The notes: a model not told the origin generated them from the letters alone. DNA of 64,000 nt from Novosphingobium resinovorum (GCF_027922145.1 NZ_BSFC01000011.1:372001-436000); one strand, 5' to 3'. Numbered from the stretch's first letter, positions 44,156 to 53,589 are shown. Numbers and translations are program-made.

Positions 44156-45382
44156 TCAGATGACGAAGAAGCCGTGGGTGCCGTCGCGCTGAAGCTGCGC
44201 GACAAGGCCATATTCCCAATCGAGGTAAGCCTGCATGGCCGCCTTGGGATTGTCGGTGCCCTCGTAAGGGCGCTTGTAGCGGCCCTCGGGTCCGCGCGGC
44301 GCAGGCGCGCCATCGGGACCGGTTTCGAGTTCACCGGCGAAGTCCGCTTCCAGCACCAGCACTTCCCAGCCCAGCTGCGCGAGCCACGACGCGGTCATGT
44401 CCGCGCGCGGGCCAAGGTCGTCGGCAAGGACGATGCGCGCGCCGCGCACGGGGGCGAAGTGGTCGGTCTCCTGCACCAGCTGGCCGCCGGGGGCATTGCG
44501 GAAGCCCGGAAGGTGCCCGGCGGCGTAGACGTCCGGCTGGCGCACGTCGAAGCGGTAGAGGGTGCGGTGCGTCTCGGCCTCGATCGCGGCAAGCTGCGCG
44601 GCGTCGATCCGGCGCACACCGGCACGGTAGGCGACTTCGCGGGCGCGGGCGCGGGCTTCATCCACGTCGCCGCCGACTTCGACACTCTCCTGTCGTCCGT
44701 GCTCCAGCTGCTGCCCTGCGAGGGTCCAGCCGATGGTGCCGTTGCGCAGCGCGAAGACGCGATTGGGCAGCCCCGCATTGATGAGCGACTGCGCGCCGAT
44801 CAGGCTGCGGGTGCGGCCCGCGCAGTTGACGATGATCGTGGTGTCCGGATCGGGCGCGGCGACGGGAGCGCGCAGCACGAGTTCGGCGCCCGGCACGCTG
44901 CGGCCGCCGGGGATGCTCATCGTCGCGTATTCGTCGAAACGGCGCGCGTCGAGGATGGCGATGTCGGCCTTCTCGTCGATCAGCGCCTGCACGTCCTCGG
45001 CCGGAAGCGAGGGCGTGCCGCGCCGGTGCTCGACAAGTTCGCCGAAGGCCTTGGAGTAGGAATTGACGTCCTCGAACAGCTCGTAGCCCGCGTCGCGCCA
45101 GCCCTGCAGGCCACCGTCGAGCAGATCGACGTTCGTGAACCCGAGCCCGCGCAGTTCCCCGGCCGCAGCGGCGGCAAGGCCCTCGCCGTCATCGTAGACG
45201 ACGACCGGCGCGTCCTTGCGCGGAATGCGCCATGCCGCTTCGGCGGCGATGCGCGCGGCCGGAATCTGGGCGGCGAACAGCGGGTGGCCAGCGGCGAAGG
45301 GATGCTCGTCGCGCACGTCGATCAGCGCGATTTCGCTGCGGGCCAGAAGCGCGTTGCGGACCTGATAGGGGGTGACGGTCAT
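44156..45382 (-). CDS. Triple-rhodanese sulfurtransferase
   Basis: A 408-residue protein of three rhodanese units (about 5-105, 125-225, 255-350) plus a C-terminal tail. Only the middle one has the active-site loop: CAGRTRS with Cys187, the sole cysteine of the protein. The first (VVYDDGEG) and third (LADDLGPRADM) lack Cys and are structural or binding units. It should move sulfane sulfur, perhaps thiosulfate or persulfide, for a pathway yielding sulfite or sulfide. ATG overlaps the stop of the thiol dioxygenase gene (ATGA), with GAGGAAAG upstream. Confidence 0.9.
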   Translation of the reverse strand: MTVTPYQVRNALLARSEIALIDVRDEHPFAAGHPLFAAQIPAARIAAEAAWRIPRKDAPVVVYDDGEGLAAAAAGELRGLGFTNVDLLDGGLQGWRDAGYELFEDVNSYSKAFGELVEHRRGTPSLPAEDVQALIDEKADIAILDARRFDEYATMSIPGGRSVPGAELVLRAPVAAPDPDTTIIVNCAGRTRSLIGAQSLINAGLPNRVFALRNGTIGWTLAGQQLEHGRQESVEVGGDVDEARARAREVAYRAGVRRIDAAQLAAIEAETHRTLYRFDVRQPDVYAAGHLPGFRNAPGGQLVQETDHFAPVRGARIVLADDLGPRADMTASWLAQLGWEVLVLEADFAGELETGPDGAPAPRGPEGRYKRPYEGTDNPKAAMQAYLDWEYGLVAQLQRDGTHGFFVI

Positions 45383-45999
45383 GCTTTCCTCGAAAGATCC
45401 CAGAGATTGGGAAGCGTGGTGTTGGCGTAGCCGGAGATGAACGGTCGCTCCTCGCCGCTGGCGCGGTAGGTGGCGCGTTCGACCGCGCCGATGTTGGCGC
45501 CGTAGACGTGGATCGAGATCGAGGTGCGATCGGCATGGCCGTTCTCGACGCGGTGGATATCCCCCTCGCGCGGGTCGATCGCCTCGACTTCGCCGGGATG
45601 GAGCGTGCGGGTCGCGCCGTGCTGCACCAAGGCGCCGTCGAAGTCGCGGTGAAGGAAGCTCTGTACCCTCTCGGTACCGTTAAGTACCCCTACGAGGCCC
45701 CAGACGCGGTGGTCGTGGATCGGTGTCGCCTGCCCAGGCCCCCAGACGAAGGACACGACGCTGAAACGCTCGGCGCTGTCACAGTGGAGGAGATATTGCT
45801 GGTAACGTTCGGGATGCGGCTCGGCATATTCGTCCGGCAGCCAGCCGCCCTGCTCGACCAGCCGGGCCAGCAAGGCGCCGCCATCGTTCAGAATCAGGTC
45901 GAGGTCGTCTGTGCCTTCAAGCAATGCGGCGAAGTCCGTCACGAACCGGCGCAGCGGCGACAGGTCCGTGGCGGTTGCAATCGGAGAGAACGCGTTCAC
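45379..45999 (-). CDS. Cysteine dioxygenase-family thiol dioxygenase
   Basis: A 206-residue cupin: iron ligands His95 and His97 (TPIHDHRVWG) and His149 (EGDIHRVEN). It oxidises a thiol to a sulfinate with O2. Cysteine, 3-mercaptopropionate or another organothiol could be the substrate. The start is GTG, overlapping the ATPase stop (GTGA); it overlaps the rhodanese by ATGA. Sandwiched between ABC and rhodanese genes, it extends the cluster from sulfonates to thiols. Confidence 0.88.
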   Translation of the reverse strand: MNAFSPIATATDLSPLRRFVTDFAALLEGTDDLDLILNDGGALLARLVEQGGWLPDEYAEPHPERYQQYLLHCDSAERFSVVSFVWGPGQATPIHDHRVWGLVGVLNGTERVQSFLHRDFDGALVQHGATRTLHPGEVEAIDPREGDIHRVENGHADRTSISIHVYGANIGAVERATYRASGEERPFISGYANTTLPNLWDLSRKA

Positions 46000-46832
46000 G
46001 GGCGCGCTCCGGCATGCAGCGCGACGATCTCCCCGGCAGGCCGTTCCTCGACCACACCGCCCAAGGCATCGAGCAGGCGCTTGCGCAACGGCGCCGCCAC
46101 GGTCGCACGCTCGGGGCCGCGCGCGGCGGTAATTCGCTCCTGTGCAACGATTTTTCCGCCGTCGAGCAGGACAATGCGGTCAGCGAGCGCGATGGCTTCG
46201 TCGACGTCATGCGTCACCATCAGCACCGCCGGGCGATGACGACGCCACAGCGACAACACCAGTTCGTGCATCCTGAGCCGGGTCAGGGCGTCGAGTGCGG
46301 CGAAGGGTTCGTCGAGCAGCAGCAATTGCGGCTCACGCACCAGCGCACGGGCAAGGGCAACGCGCTGCGCTTCGCCGCCCGAAAGCGTCAGCGGCCAGGC
46401 TTCGAGACGGTGGCCGAGGCCGACTTCCTGCAGCGCCTCTTCCGCCAGTTGGCGCGCATTACCGCGCTTGAGGCCGAGGGCGACGTTGCGCCACACTTTC
46501 TTCCACGGCAGCAGGCGGGCGTCCTGGAACACCACGGCGCGCGAACCGGGGATGGTCACGTCCTGCCCTTCTACCGGATCGAGGCCGGCCAGCGTGCGCA
46601 GCAGGGTGGTCTTGCCCGAGCCGGAACGACCGAGGAGGATGACGAACTCGCCCGCCGCGATCTGCAGGTTCAGACCCGAGATGATGGTGTTGTCGCCAAA
46701 GCGGCGGGTGAAATCGCGCAGACTGACGACGGGTTCGGACGTCACGGCGGGCGCGGCGGGCGAGGTAAAGTGGTTCAGGCGAGCATCCACGGCAGGGTCC
46801 TTTCGGGGAGCGGGTTCACGCAACAGGTTCAT
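45996..46832 (-). CDS. ssuB: SsuB-type ABC transporter ATPase
   Basis: A 278-residue ATPase: Walker A GRSGSGKTT, Q-loop VFQDARLLPW, signature LSGGEAQR, Walker B LLLLDEPFAALD, and the switch His in MVTHDVDEA. The VFQDARLLPWKKVWRNVALGL stretch is typical of the SsuB/TauB/NrtD group. It drives sulfonate import with the permease encoded just upstream (ATGA overlap at 46829-46832). A longer open frame exists, but the ATG at 46832 fits the coupling. Confidence 0.95.
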   Translation of the reverse strand: MNLLREPAPRKDPAVDARLNHFTSPAAPAVTSEPVVSLRDFTRRFGDNTIISGLNLQIAAGEFVILLGRSGSGKTTLLRTLAGLDPVEGQDVTIPGSRAVVFQDARLLPWKKVWRNVALGLKRGNARQLAEEALQEVGLGHRLEAWPLTLSGGEAQRVALARALVREPQLLLLDEPFAALDALTRLRMHELVLSLWRRHRPAVLMVTHDVDEAIALADRIVLLDGGKIVAQERITAARGPERATVAAPLRKRLLDALGGVVEERPAGEIVALHAGARP

Positions 46833-47635
46833 TGGGAAACGATGGAGGGGCGCCAGACGAGCGCGCGGCTCTCGACCGCGCGGACCAGTCCGTCGGCGGC
46901 AAGGCCCAGCACGGCGTAGACCATCAGGCACACCAGGATGATGTCCGTGCGCATGAAGTCACGCGCGTTGTTGATGAGGTAGCCGAGGCCCGCAGTGGCG
47001 TTGATCTGCTCCGCCACGACCAGCACCAGCACCGAGACCGAGAGCGAATAACGCAGGCCCACCAGCAGCGCAGGCAGCGCGCCGGGCAGGATCACATGCC
47101 AGACCTGCGCTGCGCGGCTGAGGCCCAGGCTGCGCGCGCCTTCGAGCAGGCGCACGTCGATCCCGCGGATACCGCCGTAAAGGTTGAGGTAGACCGGGAA
47201 GATCGAGGCGAAGGCGATCAGCGCAATCTTGGGCGTCTCGCCGATACCGAACCAGACGATGAACAGCGGCGTCAGCGCCAGCGTCGGGATCGTACGCTTG
47301 ATCTGCATGAGCGGATCGACCGCGACCTCGCCCTGCCGCGACAGCCCGGCGACGAGCGCCAGCACAATCCCGGTGGTCACGCCGATCGCCAGGCCCGCGA
47401 TGATCCGCAGGAAGGAAACGGCGAGGTTGTCGGTCAGTTCGCCCGACGCCGTCATCGCCCAGAGCGTCGCCAGCACCTGCGAAGGCGCCGCGAGGGTCCG
47501 CTCGGGAATAAGGCCGGACCGGGAACCGGCCTCAAGCACCGCCAGCAGCAACAGCGGCGAGAGCCAGCGGGCAGTACCCAGCGAGCGGGCCAATCGGGTG
47601 AATGGGGACATGGACGAAGTGCCTCGTGTGGTCAT
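46829..47635 (-). CDS. ssuC: SsuC-type ABC transporter permease
   Basis: A 268-residue inner-membrane permease with about six helices and the EAA-type loop (EGARSLGLSRAAQVWHVILPGALPALLVGLR) that contacts the ATPase. It has the SsuC/TauC/NrtB IKRTIPTLALTPLFIVWFGIGE stretch. First gene of the minus-strand block; its promoter lies in the 267-bp gap shared with the divergent LysR gene. An ATG at 47611 with GAGG upstream is an alternative start. Confidence 0.93.
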   Translation of the reverse strand: MTTRGTSSMSPFTRLARSLGTARWLSPLLLLAVLEAGSRSGLIPERTLAAPSQVLATLWAMTASGELTDNLAVSFLRIIAGLAIGVTTGIVLALVAGLSRQGEVAVDPLMQIKRTIPTLALTPLFIVWFGIGETPKIALIAFASIFPVYLNLYGGIRGIDVRLLEGARSLGLSRAAQVWHVILPGALPALLVGLRYSLSVSVLVLVVAEQINATAGLGYLINNARDFMRTDIILVCLMVYAVLGLAADGLVRAVESRALVWRPSIVSQ

Positions 47636-47854
47636 GAACCGAAACTGGCACCTGAATGTCTACCAATTCAATGGAGAATGTTGTGCCGACCTATCAGCAA
47701 CGCTCATAATGGCGCCTCGAAACGCTCATCCGACGCCCGGACGTGCGGAAAACCGGGCCGAAAGCAGAAAAAGGGCATGGGGACAGAATTGCTTGCCTTA
47801 CCTAAATCTCTACTATTTTGATTGAGAATAAGTCATAACGCATGGATGCATGCA

Positions 47855-47890
47855 GGCCATCGTACGAATCCTGGCCATCACACGAATCTT
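47855..47890. repeat. Tandem 18-bp direct repeat before the LysR gene
   Basis: Two head-to-tail 18-bp units, GGCCATCGTACGAATCCT and GGCCATCACACGAATCTT, agree at 15 of 18 positions. They end 12 bp before the LysR start codon, so they lie in its leader and could be an autoregulatory or translational control element. Confidence 0.7.
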
Positions 47891-47902
47891 GAAAGCCCGC
47901 CG

Positions 47903-48742
47903 ATGCCCGTGAATCTCCCGACAAACCTTCTGCGCAGCTTCGTTGCGATCGTCGATACCGGCTCGATGCTTCATGCTTCGGAGCGGGTTTTCGTAAGCCA
48001 GTCGGCGCTCAGCCTCCAGATCAAGCGACTCGAAGAGCTGCTGCAACAGTCGCTGTTTCACCGTGAGGGACGCCGCCTTGCGCTGACGGCGCACGGCGAC
48101 CTGATGCTCGACTATGCACGCAAGGTGCTCGCCCTGCATGACGAAGCGGTCGCGGCGGTCACCGCCGGGCATTTCGCCGGGCCGGCGCGGATCGGTATGG
48201 TACAGGATTTCGCGGAACTGCTCCTGACCGGCCTCCTCGCCCAGTTCGCGGACTTGCACCCGGAGGCCGAACTTTACTCGCGGGTTGCGGGCACGGCGGA
48301 ACTCCTCGACCTGCTGGAGCGGCGGCAACTCGACATCGTGCTGGGATTTGCCGCGCCGAATGACGGCAATGCGGTGACCACCGCGCCCATGTCGTGGTTC
48401 GGCAAGGAGGAACTGGCCGCGCACGAGACGATCCCCCTCGCCGTTCTGGAGACGCCCTGCCGCTTCCGGGAAGCGGCGATCCGCGCGCTGGAGGATGCCG
48501 GGCGCCCGTTCCGCATAACCGTGGAGACGCCCAATCTCACCACCTTGCGCGCGGCGGTGGATGCGGGGCTCGGCCTTACCTGCCGCACCGGGATGTTCCT
48601 GCGCGACGCGCCGCTGGGAGACGTCGGCCTGCCCTCGCTGCCGCATGTCTCCTGTGTGCTGCATACCGCGCCGGGGCTCGACGGGCCAACCCACCAGCTT
48701 GCCACACTGGCGCGCGAGGTGGTCGCCGGGCTTCCTAACTGA
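47903..48742 (+). CDS. LysR-family transcriptional regulator
   Basis: A 279-residue LysR protein: N-terminal helix-turn-helix (LPTNLLRSFVAIVDTGSMLHASERVFVSQSALSLQIKRLEELL), then a periplasmic-binding-like effector domain (about 90-275). Divergent from ssuC, so it most likely regulates the sulfonate operon, as CysB/Cbl/SsuR relatives do. ATG 47903 is chosen because it immediately precedes the conserved helix-turn-helix; the frame is open 27 codons upstream through the tandem repeat. Confidence 0.92.
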   Translation: MPVNLPTNLLRSFVAIVDTGSMLHASERVFVSQSALSLQIKRLEELLQQSLFHREGRRLALTAHGDLMLDYARKVLALHDEAVAAVTAGHFAGPARIGMVQDFAELLLTGLLAQFADLHPEAELYSRVAGTAELLDLLERRQLDIVLGFAAPNDGNAVTTAPMSWFGKEELAAHETIPLAVLETPCRFREAAIRALEDAGRPFRITVETPNLTTLRAAVDAGLGLTCRTGMFLRDAPLGDVGLPSLPHVSCVLHTAPGLDGPTHQLATLAREVVAGLPN

Positions 48743-48846
48743 TGGCGCTGCTTATTCGATAATCTCAAGCGGCTCTCAAGGCTTCTCGTTGGTCGCGGTG
48801 CCGGGCTTTCCATAGCTTTGGATGCGATCAACGATGAGGCTTACCG

Positions 48847-49512
48847 ATGACCGAAACCCTGAACGACCGCTTCGCCGCGCTGCAGGCCGAACGCGAGCGC
48901 ACCTGGAGCGCCGAGCAGCTGGAACGCAATGCAGCGCAGCGCCGGGTGCTCGTCGAGCGGCACGATCCGTCCGCGCAACCGAAGGCTGGCGACACCGTCG
49001 AACCCTTCACGCTGATCGATCAGGACGGGCGCGAACTGACGCGCGACACGATCCTTGCGGATGGCCCGGCGGTGCTCGTGTTCTTCCGCTTCGGTGGGTG
49101 CCCCGCCTGCAACATCGCGCTGCCGTGGTACAACGAGACGCTGCTGCCCGAACTGCGCGCCCGCGGCATTCGCCTGATCGCGGTCAGCGCGCAGATCCCG
49201 GTCGACCGGGACCTGATCGCGCGCCATGGCCTGGGCTTCACCGTGGCTTCGGACCCCGGTTATGCGCTCGGCCGCCAACTTGGCATTACCTTCCTGCCTG
49301 ACGAGCAACCCGCCGTCCCGCACGGCCAGCCCTGGATCGGCGCGACACTGGGAACAGGCAGCTACGAGATCGACCAGCCCGCCATCCTTGCCCTCGCGCC
49401 CGACGCGACGGTGCTGTTCTTCGAGGCCAGCCCCGACTGGCTGAGCCGCACCGAGAGCGAGACGATCCTCGCCGCCCTGCCCGCTCGCCAGACCGTCACC
49501 ACCGGCGCCTGA
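48847..49512 (+). CDS. Peroxiredoxin-like (AhpC/TSA) protein
   Basis: A 221-residue thioredoxin-fold protein: the redox pair Cys85-x-x-Cys88 (FGGCPACNIALPWYNETLLP) and IRLIAVSAQIPVDRDLIARHGLGF. The two-Cys CPAC arrangement is that of the bacterioferritin-comigratory/alkyl-hydroperoxide-reductase-like group. It probably reduces peroxides or disulfides in the cytoplasm; no signal peptide. It ends 7 bp from the convergent FAD/NAD(P)-binding gene. It may protect against peroxide or sulfite-derived radicals from the monooxygenases (inference). Confidence 0.88.
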   Translation: MTETLNDRFAALQAERERTWSAEQLERNAAQRRVLVERHDPSAQPKAGDTVEPFTLIDQDGRELTRDTILADGPAVLVFFRFGGCPACNIALPWYNETLLPELRARGIRLIAVSAQIPVDRDLIARHGLGFTVASDPGYALGRQLGITFLPDEQPAVPHGQPWIGATLGTGSYEIDQPAILALAPDATVLFFEASPDWLSRTESETILAALPARQTVTTGA

Positions 49513-49519
49513 CCTTGCT

Positions 49520-50884
49520 TCAAAGTCCCTCGCCGCCGACCCAGTGCTCGTCGGCGAGGAACCGGGCAAGGCCCCACACCTGACGCCGGATATCGGGCAC
49601 GGCGACGATCTCCCAGGCCTCCCCCTTGGTGATCGGCCCGACCGCGAGCAGGCGGTCCTGCGCAATGCCAGCGGCATCGCGCACCCGGCCGAGATGGTCG
49701 ACGTCCACCCCAAGGCCGTGGGCGTCGCCGCGAATATGTCCCGCCTCGAGCAGATGCGTCAGGACCGGCGCCTCCACCCGGCGCAAGTCGCCGTCCGGCC
49801 CGGCGCAGTTGAACACGCGGTCCACCGCGATCGCCTCGATGCCGTCCTGACCACGCGGGCGATAGTGCACCACCGCCTGCCCGCCGGCTTCGTCGGCTCC
49901 GCACAGTTTGCCAGCCACGTACTGCAGCCGCCCGGCGCTCTCCATCGCTTCCAGCCGCTGCGCGACCGAGGGGGCGAGGCGGTGGCGGTGAATGTCCCAA
50001 TATGGCCGCAGATGCCGCAGAAAGCGGGCCTGCGCGGCGGTCGAATGGCGGCGCCAGATGTTCTGGGTGTGGGGTCGCAGAGCATCCACCGCGCCGCGCC
50101 AGCCGATCTCCTCCGCCCGGCGCCGGACGGCCCGGACGAGGTCCGCGCCGCGCAGATCGGGGTCGGAAATGGGAACCACCACCGGCCCGCTCTCGGCGTG
50201 GGCGAGCGGCTTGAGCCCCCGGCGCGAAAGCACCGTGACCTTGCCGCCGAACCCCGAGCTTTCCAGCGACAGCACCACGTCGGCTGCCGTCAACCCGCTG
50301 CCCACCACGAGGACGTGGTCGAGCGCGGCGAGGCCCTCGATCGCCGAGCGATCCCATGGATCGGGACTGTAGAGGTGCCCCGGCAGCCCCTCCAGCACGC
50401 CATGCGGCGCGGGCGGGAAGTTGCCCAGGGCCAGCACCACCGCGCGGCAATCGACGACGTCGCCGTCGGCCAGCCGCACGTGTGCCGCGCCGTCGCCGAA
50501 ATCGACCGAGCATGCCTCGCCGTCGATGACCTGCGCGTCGGGACCGGCCTTCGCCAGCGCCTCGACCAGCAGTTCACGCAAGTAGGTCCCGTAAGTCAGG
50601 CGCGGCACGAAGCGGTTCGCCTCGTCGGCGTCGGCGAAATCCATCCAGCGGGCGAAGTGCTTCGCATCGTCGGGGAACGCGCTCATGTTGGAGGCGCGCA
50701 CGTTGAGCAGATGCTCCGGCCGCCGCGTACCGAACGCCACGCCCTTGGCAAGCTGGGCGGAATTACGCTCGATCAGGGCGACCTTGACGCCGTAGCGCAG
50801 CAGGTTGATCGCCAGCAGCGTCCCGCTGAACCCTCCTCCCACGATCGCGATGGGCAGGTCGCGGGCGGCATTGTGACTGATCAT
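49520..50884 (-). CDS. FAD/NAD(P)-binding oxidoreductase
   Basis: A 454-residue protein of the FAD_NAD_binding_9-like group: N-terminal FAD loop IAIVGGGFSGTLLAI, then FPDDAKHFARWMDF, LVVGSGLTAADVVLSLESSGFGGKVTVLSRRG as a second dinucleotide site, and FNCAGPDGDL. Such proteins often appear beside sulfonate or siderophore genes and may be N-hydroxylases or flavin reductases. ATG 50884 is used; a TTG seven codons earlier is possible. It could supply reduced flavin for SsuD and the NtaA-type enzyme. Confidence 0.85.
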   Translation of the reverse strand: MISHNAARDLPIAIVGGGFSGTLLAINLLRYGVKVALIERNSAQLAKGVAFGTRRPEHLLNVRASNMSAFPDDAKHFARWMDFADADEANRFVPRLTYGTYLRELLVEALAKAGPDAQVIDGEACSVDFGDGAAHVRLADGDVVDCRAVVLALGNFPPAPHGVLEGLPGHLYSPDPWDRSAIEGLAALDHVLVVGSGLTAADVVLSLESSGFGGKVTVLSRRGLKPLAHAESGPVVVPISDPDLRGADLVRAVRRRAEEIGWRGAVDALRPHTQNIWRRHSTAAQARFLRHLRPYWDIHRHRLAPSVAQRLEAMESAGRLQYVAGKLCGADEAGGQAVVHYRPRGQDGIEAIAVDRVFNCAGPDGDLRRVEAPVLTHLLEAGHIRGDAHGLGVDVDHLGRVRDAAGIAQDRLLAVGPITKGEAWEIVAVPDIRRQVWGLARFLADEHWVGGEGL

Positions 50885-51051
50885 GAAAAGATAGGTTCCC
50901 GGCAAGCTGATGAGGCTGGCTAACAGGAAATGCCCGCCGCGGGGTATTTTTTGTCCTCATAGATTGCGCCGAATCGCTTCGGTCGGTCGCTGCCGTTAAC
51001 CATTTCTAGTGACCTTCGGTTTATACGTATGGCCCTGATCAAGGTTGGGGC

Positions 51052-53559
51052 ATGCCGGTTAGGTCGCATCTCGTCTTCGTTTGGCTGCTTCTGGCGGCGC
51101 TGTTCTGGACGTCTTCCGCGCGAGCGGAGATCGTCCGGATGCGCTCCGACGTCTGCTATGCCACCGCGCCGGCGGACTATCCGGCCACTGCCGCCTCGGT
51201 CGCGCGGCTGAACTTCGACTGCGCCCGCGTGCCTGACCATCCCGCCTACGCCAAGGGCTGGGCATGGCTGAAGCTGCGCGATCCGCGCATGCTGTCCGGC
51301 CTGCCTTCGGGCTGGCTCCTGATGACCGACCAGAGCCGGTTCGAGCGCATGACCATGCTGGTGGTCGATACCCAAGGCCGCACCCGCACCGCCACTATCG
51401 CGCCCGGCGCCGTCGGCGACCACTGGGCGCTGGGGGGCATGTTACGCTTCGCCGTCGATCCGCCGGGCGCCCGCGTCCGCGATGTCTACATCGGCTACCG
51501 CAACCTCGACGACCTTTCGCTGATGCGCAAACTTTCGGCGATGAGCCCGCAGAGCCTGCTGCGGCTCGAGGGCATCTGGCTGGCGCTGATGGGTGTGTTC
51601 GCGGGCGCCATCTTCTCCGCGTTCGCTTACAACCTGCTGATCTACACCGGCCAGCGACTGGTCTTCCAGCGCTGGTATCTCGTGTGGTCGCTGCTGGTCC
51701 TCGCCTACGGCTTGACCTGGACCAACGTGCTGGCCTTCGCCTTCCCCGAATATGTCGGCCCGTTCGCGGTGACGACCGACTATCTGCTCGTCGCCGGACT
51801 GATCGCGGCGGGGAACATGTTCTTCCTGGCCGTCATCGAGGAAGGCGTGCTGCCGCGCTGGCTGGTGCGGTGGGGGAAGATCTGCGCCTGCCTCAACATG
51901 GTGGTCGGCGTTCTCGCCGCCTTCGTCCCCGTCGCTGCGCCGGTCGTGCTGGACCGCTGGCTCAACGTGGTCTTCGTCCTCAGCGCCGCCAGCGTCGGCG
52001 TCGGCATAGGCATCGCCCTGCGGGCACGCAGCCGTGTCGTGTGGTTCTACCTTGCCGGGTGGACCCCGGTGCTCTCGGTCTTCGCGCTGCGCGTAAGCCG
52101 CAATTTCGGGATCACGGTGCAGGACGACGTGGTCGATATGGCCACTTTCGCCGCGCTCGCGTTCGAATCGATCGCCCTGTCGCTCGCCATCGCCGACCGC
52201 TTCCGCCTGCTCGGCAAGGAGCGCGACACCGCCGAGCAGGCCCGCAAGGTCGCCCAGGTCGAGAGCGAGACCTTCCGCCGCGCCGCCCAGACCGACTACC
52301 TGACCGGCCTCGGCAACCGCGCCGCCTTCCAGTCCGCGCTGCGCACGATGTGCGAGGATGCCGCACGCTCCCCCTTCATGTTGCTGCTGATCGACGTCGA
52401 TCATCTCAAGCACATCAACGACCGCCTCGGCCATGACGGCGGCGACCTGCTGCTCGGCAAGGTCGGACGGGGCCTCGTGGCCGCAGGTGGTCCGGCCGCG
52501 CACGTCTCGCGCATAGGCGGTGACGAGTTCGCGATCCTGCTGCCGTGGGACCCCGTGGCGGAACTGCGCATCCGCCGCGCGCTGGACGAACTGCAGGGTG
52601 CGACGCTGACGCACGGCGGCCGCAGCTGGGCCTTGTCGCTCAGCATCGGCCTTGCCTGCTTCCCGCAGGATGCCGCCGAACCCGACGTGCTCGCCAAGAA
52701 CGCCGACCTCGCGCTCTATCAGGCCAAGCAAGAAGGCCGCCGACGCCTGCTCGACTACGCCCCGCACTTGCGCGAGCAGCTCGACAGCCGCGAACTGTTC
52801 GGGCTGGAAGCGCGCCAGGGCATCGAGCGCGCCGAGTTCTCGCTCCATTACCAGCCGATCGTCGATATCGAGACCGGCACGATCGGCTCCTACGAAGCGC
52901 TCCTGCGCTGGCAGCACCCGGTCCACGGGCTGATGACCCCGGCGGTCTTCGGCGACATGCTGAACGAGCGCAAGCTGGGCCTGGCGATCCAGCAGCACGT
53001 GCTGGACATGGGCCTCGCAGCCTTGCGCGACCACCCCGAGCGGATCCCGAAGCTCTCGGTCAACCTCATCACCGCGCAGCTGGACAGCCCCTACGCCGCC
53101 GCCCGCCTGCTGGCGCGGATACGCGACTACGGCATCGCGCCCGAACGCCTGTGCATCGAAGTGACCGAGGACTTCGTGCTGGGCCGCTCGGTGGACGAGA
53201 CCGCCAAGGCGCTCGATCTGCTGCATGAGGCGGGCGTGACAGTGGCGCTCGACGACTTCGGCACCGGCTATGCCTCGCTGATCCACCTCAAGCACCTGCC
53301 CTTCGACGTGCTCAAGATCGACCGCTCGTTCACTCTCGGCCTGTTCGAGGACGACGGCCAGAGCGAGGCGATCATCCGCGCCATCATCGGGCTTGGCCAG
53401 GGCCTCGGCAAACAGGTCGTGGCCGAGGGCGTCGAGACCGAAGAGCAACGCCGCAAGCTGGCGGAGATGGGCTGCAAGCTCGGCCAGGGCTACCTCTTCG
53501 CCCGCCCTGCCCCGATCGAGACTTTCGCACCGGCCGGTGCATCGGCCTGCGCGGCCTAG
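51052..53559 (+). CDS. 7TM-sensor GGDEF-EAL protein
   Basis: An 835-residue c-di-GMP enzyme: signal peptide 1-25, a periplasmic beta domain (25-170), seven membrane helices (about 175-385, the 7TMR-DISM plan), a coiled coil, GGDEF (410-565; motif 489-493) and EAL (575-825). GGDEF is intact but the inhibitory RxxD before it is missing. EAL has EALLRW (615), SVNLIT, EVTED, DDFGTGY, KIDRSF, EGVET and QGYLF, all metal and catalytic positions intact, so it can probably both make and break c-di-GMP. ATG 51052 begins the signal peptide. Confidence 0.94.
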   Translation: MPVRSHLVFVWLLLAALFWTSSARAEIVRMRSDVCYATAPADYPATAASVARLNFDCARVPDHPAYAKGWAWLKLRDPRMLSGLPSGWLLMTDQSRFERMTMLVVDTQGRTRTATIAPGAVGDHWALGGMLRFAVDPPGARVRDVYIGYRNLDDLSLMRKLSAMSPQSLLRLEGIWLALMGVFAGAIFSAFAYNLLIYTGQRLVFQRWYLVWSLLVLAYGLTWTNVLAFAFPEYVGPFAVTTDYLLVAGLIAAGNMFFLAVIEEGVLPRWLVRWGKICACLNMVVGVLAAFVPVAAPVVLDRWLNVVFVLSAASVGVGIGIALRARSRVVWFYLAGWTPVLSVFALRVSRNFGITVQDDVVDMATFAALAFESIALSLAIADRFRLLGKERDTAEQARKVAQVESETFRRAAQTDYLTGLGNRAAFQSALRTMCEDAARSPFMLLLIDVDHLKHINDRLGHDGGDLLLGKVGRGLVAAGGPAAHVSRIGGDEFAILLPWDPVAELRIRRALDELQGATLTHGGRSWALSLSIGLACFPQDAAEPDVLAKNADLALYQAKQEGRRRLLDYAPHLREQLDSRELFGLEARQGIERAEFSLHYQPIVDIETGTIGSYEALLRWQHPVHGLMTPAVFGDMLNERKLGLAIQQHVLDMGLAALRDHPERIPKLSVNLITAQLDSPYAAARLLARIRDYGIAPERLCIEVTEDFVLGRSVDETAKALDLLHEAGVTVALDDFGTGYASLIHLKHLPFDVLKIDRSFTLGLFEDDGQSEAIIRAIIGLGQGLGKQVVAEGVETEEQRRKLAEMGCKLGQGYLFARPAPIETFAPAGASACAA

Positions 53560-53589
53560 GACATGATCGAGTTGAGGCGCCTCACCGTT

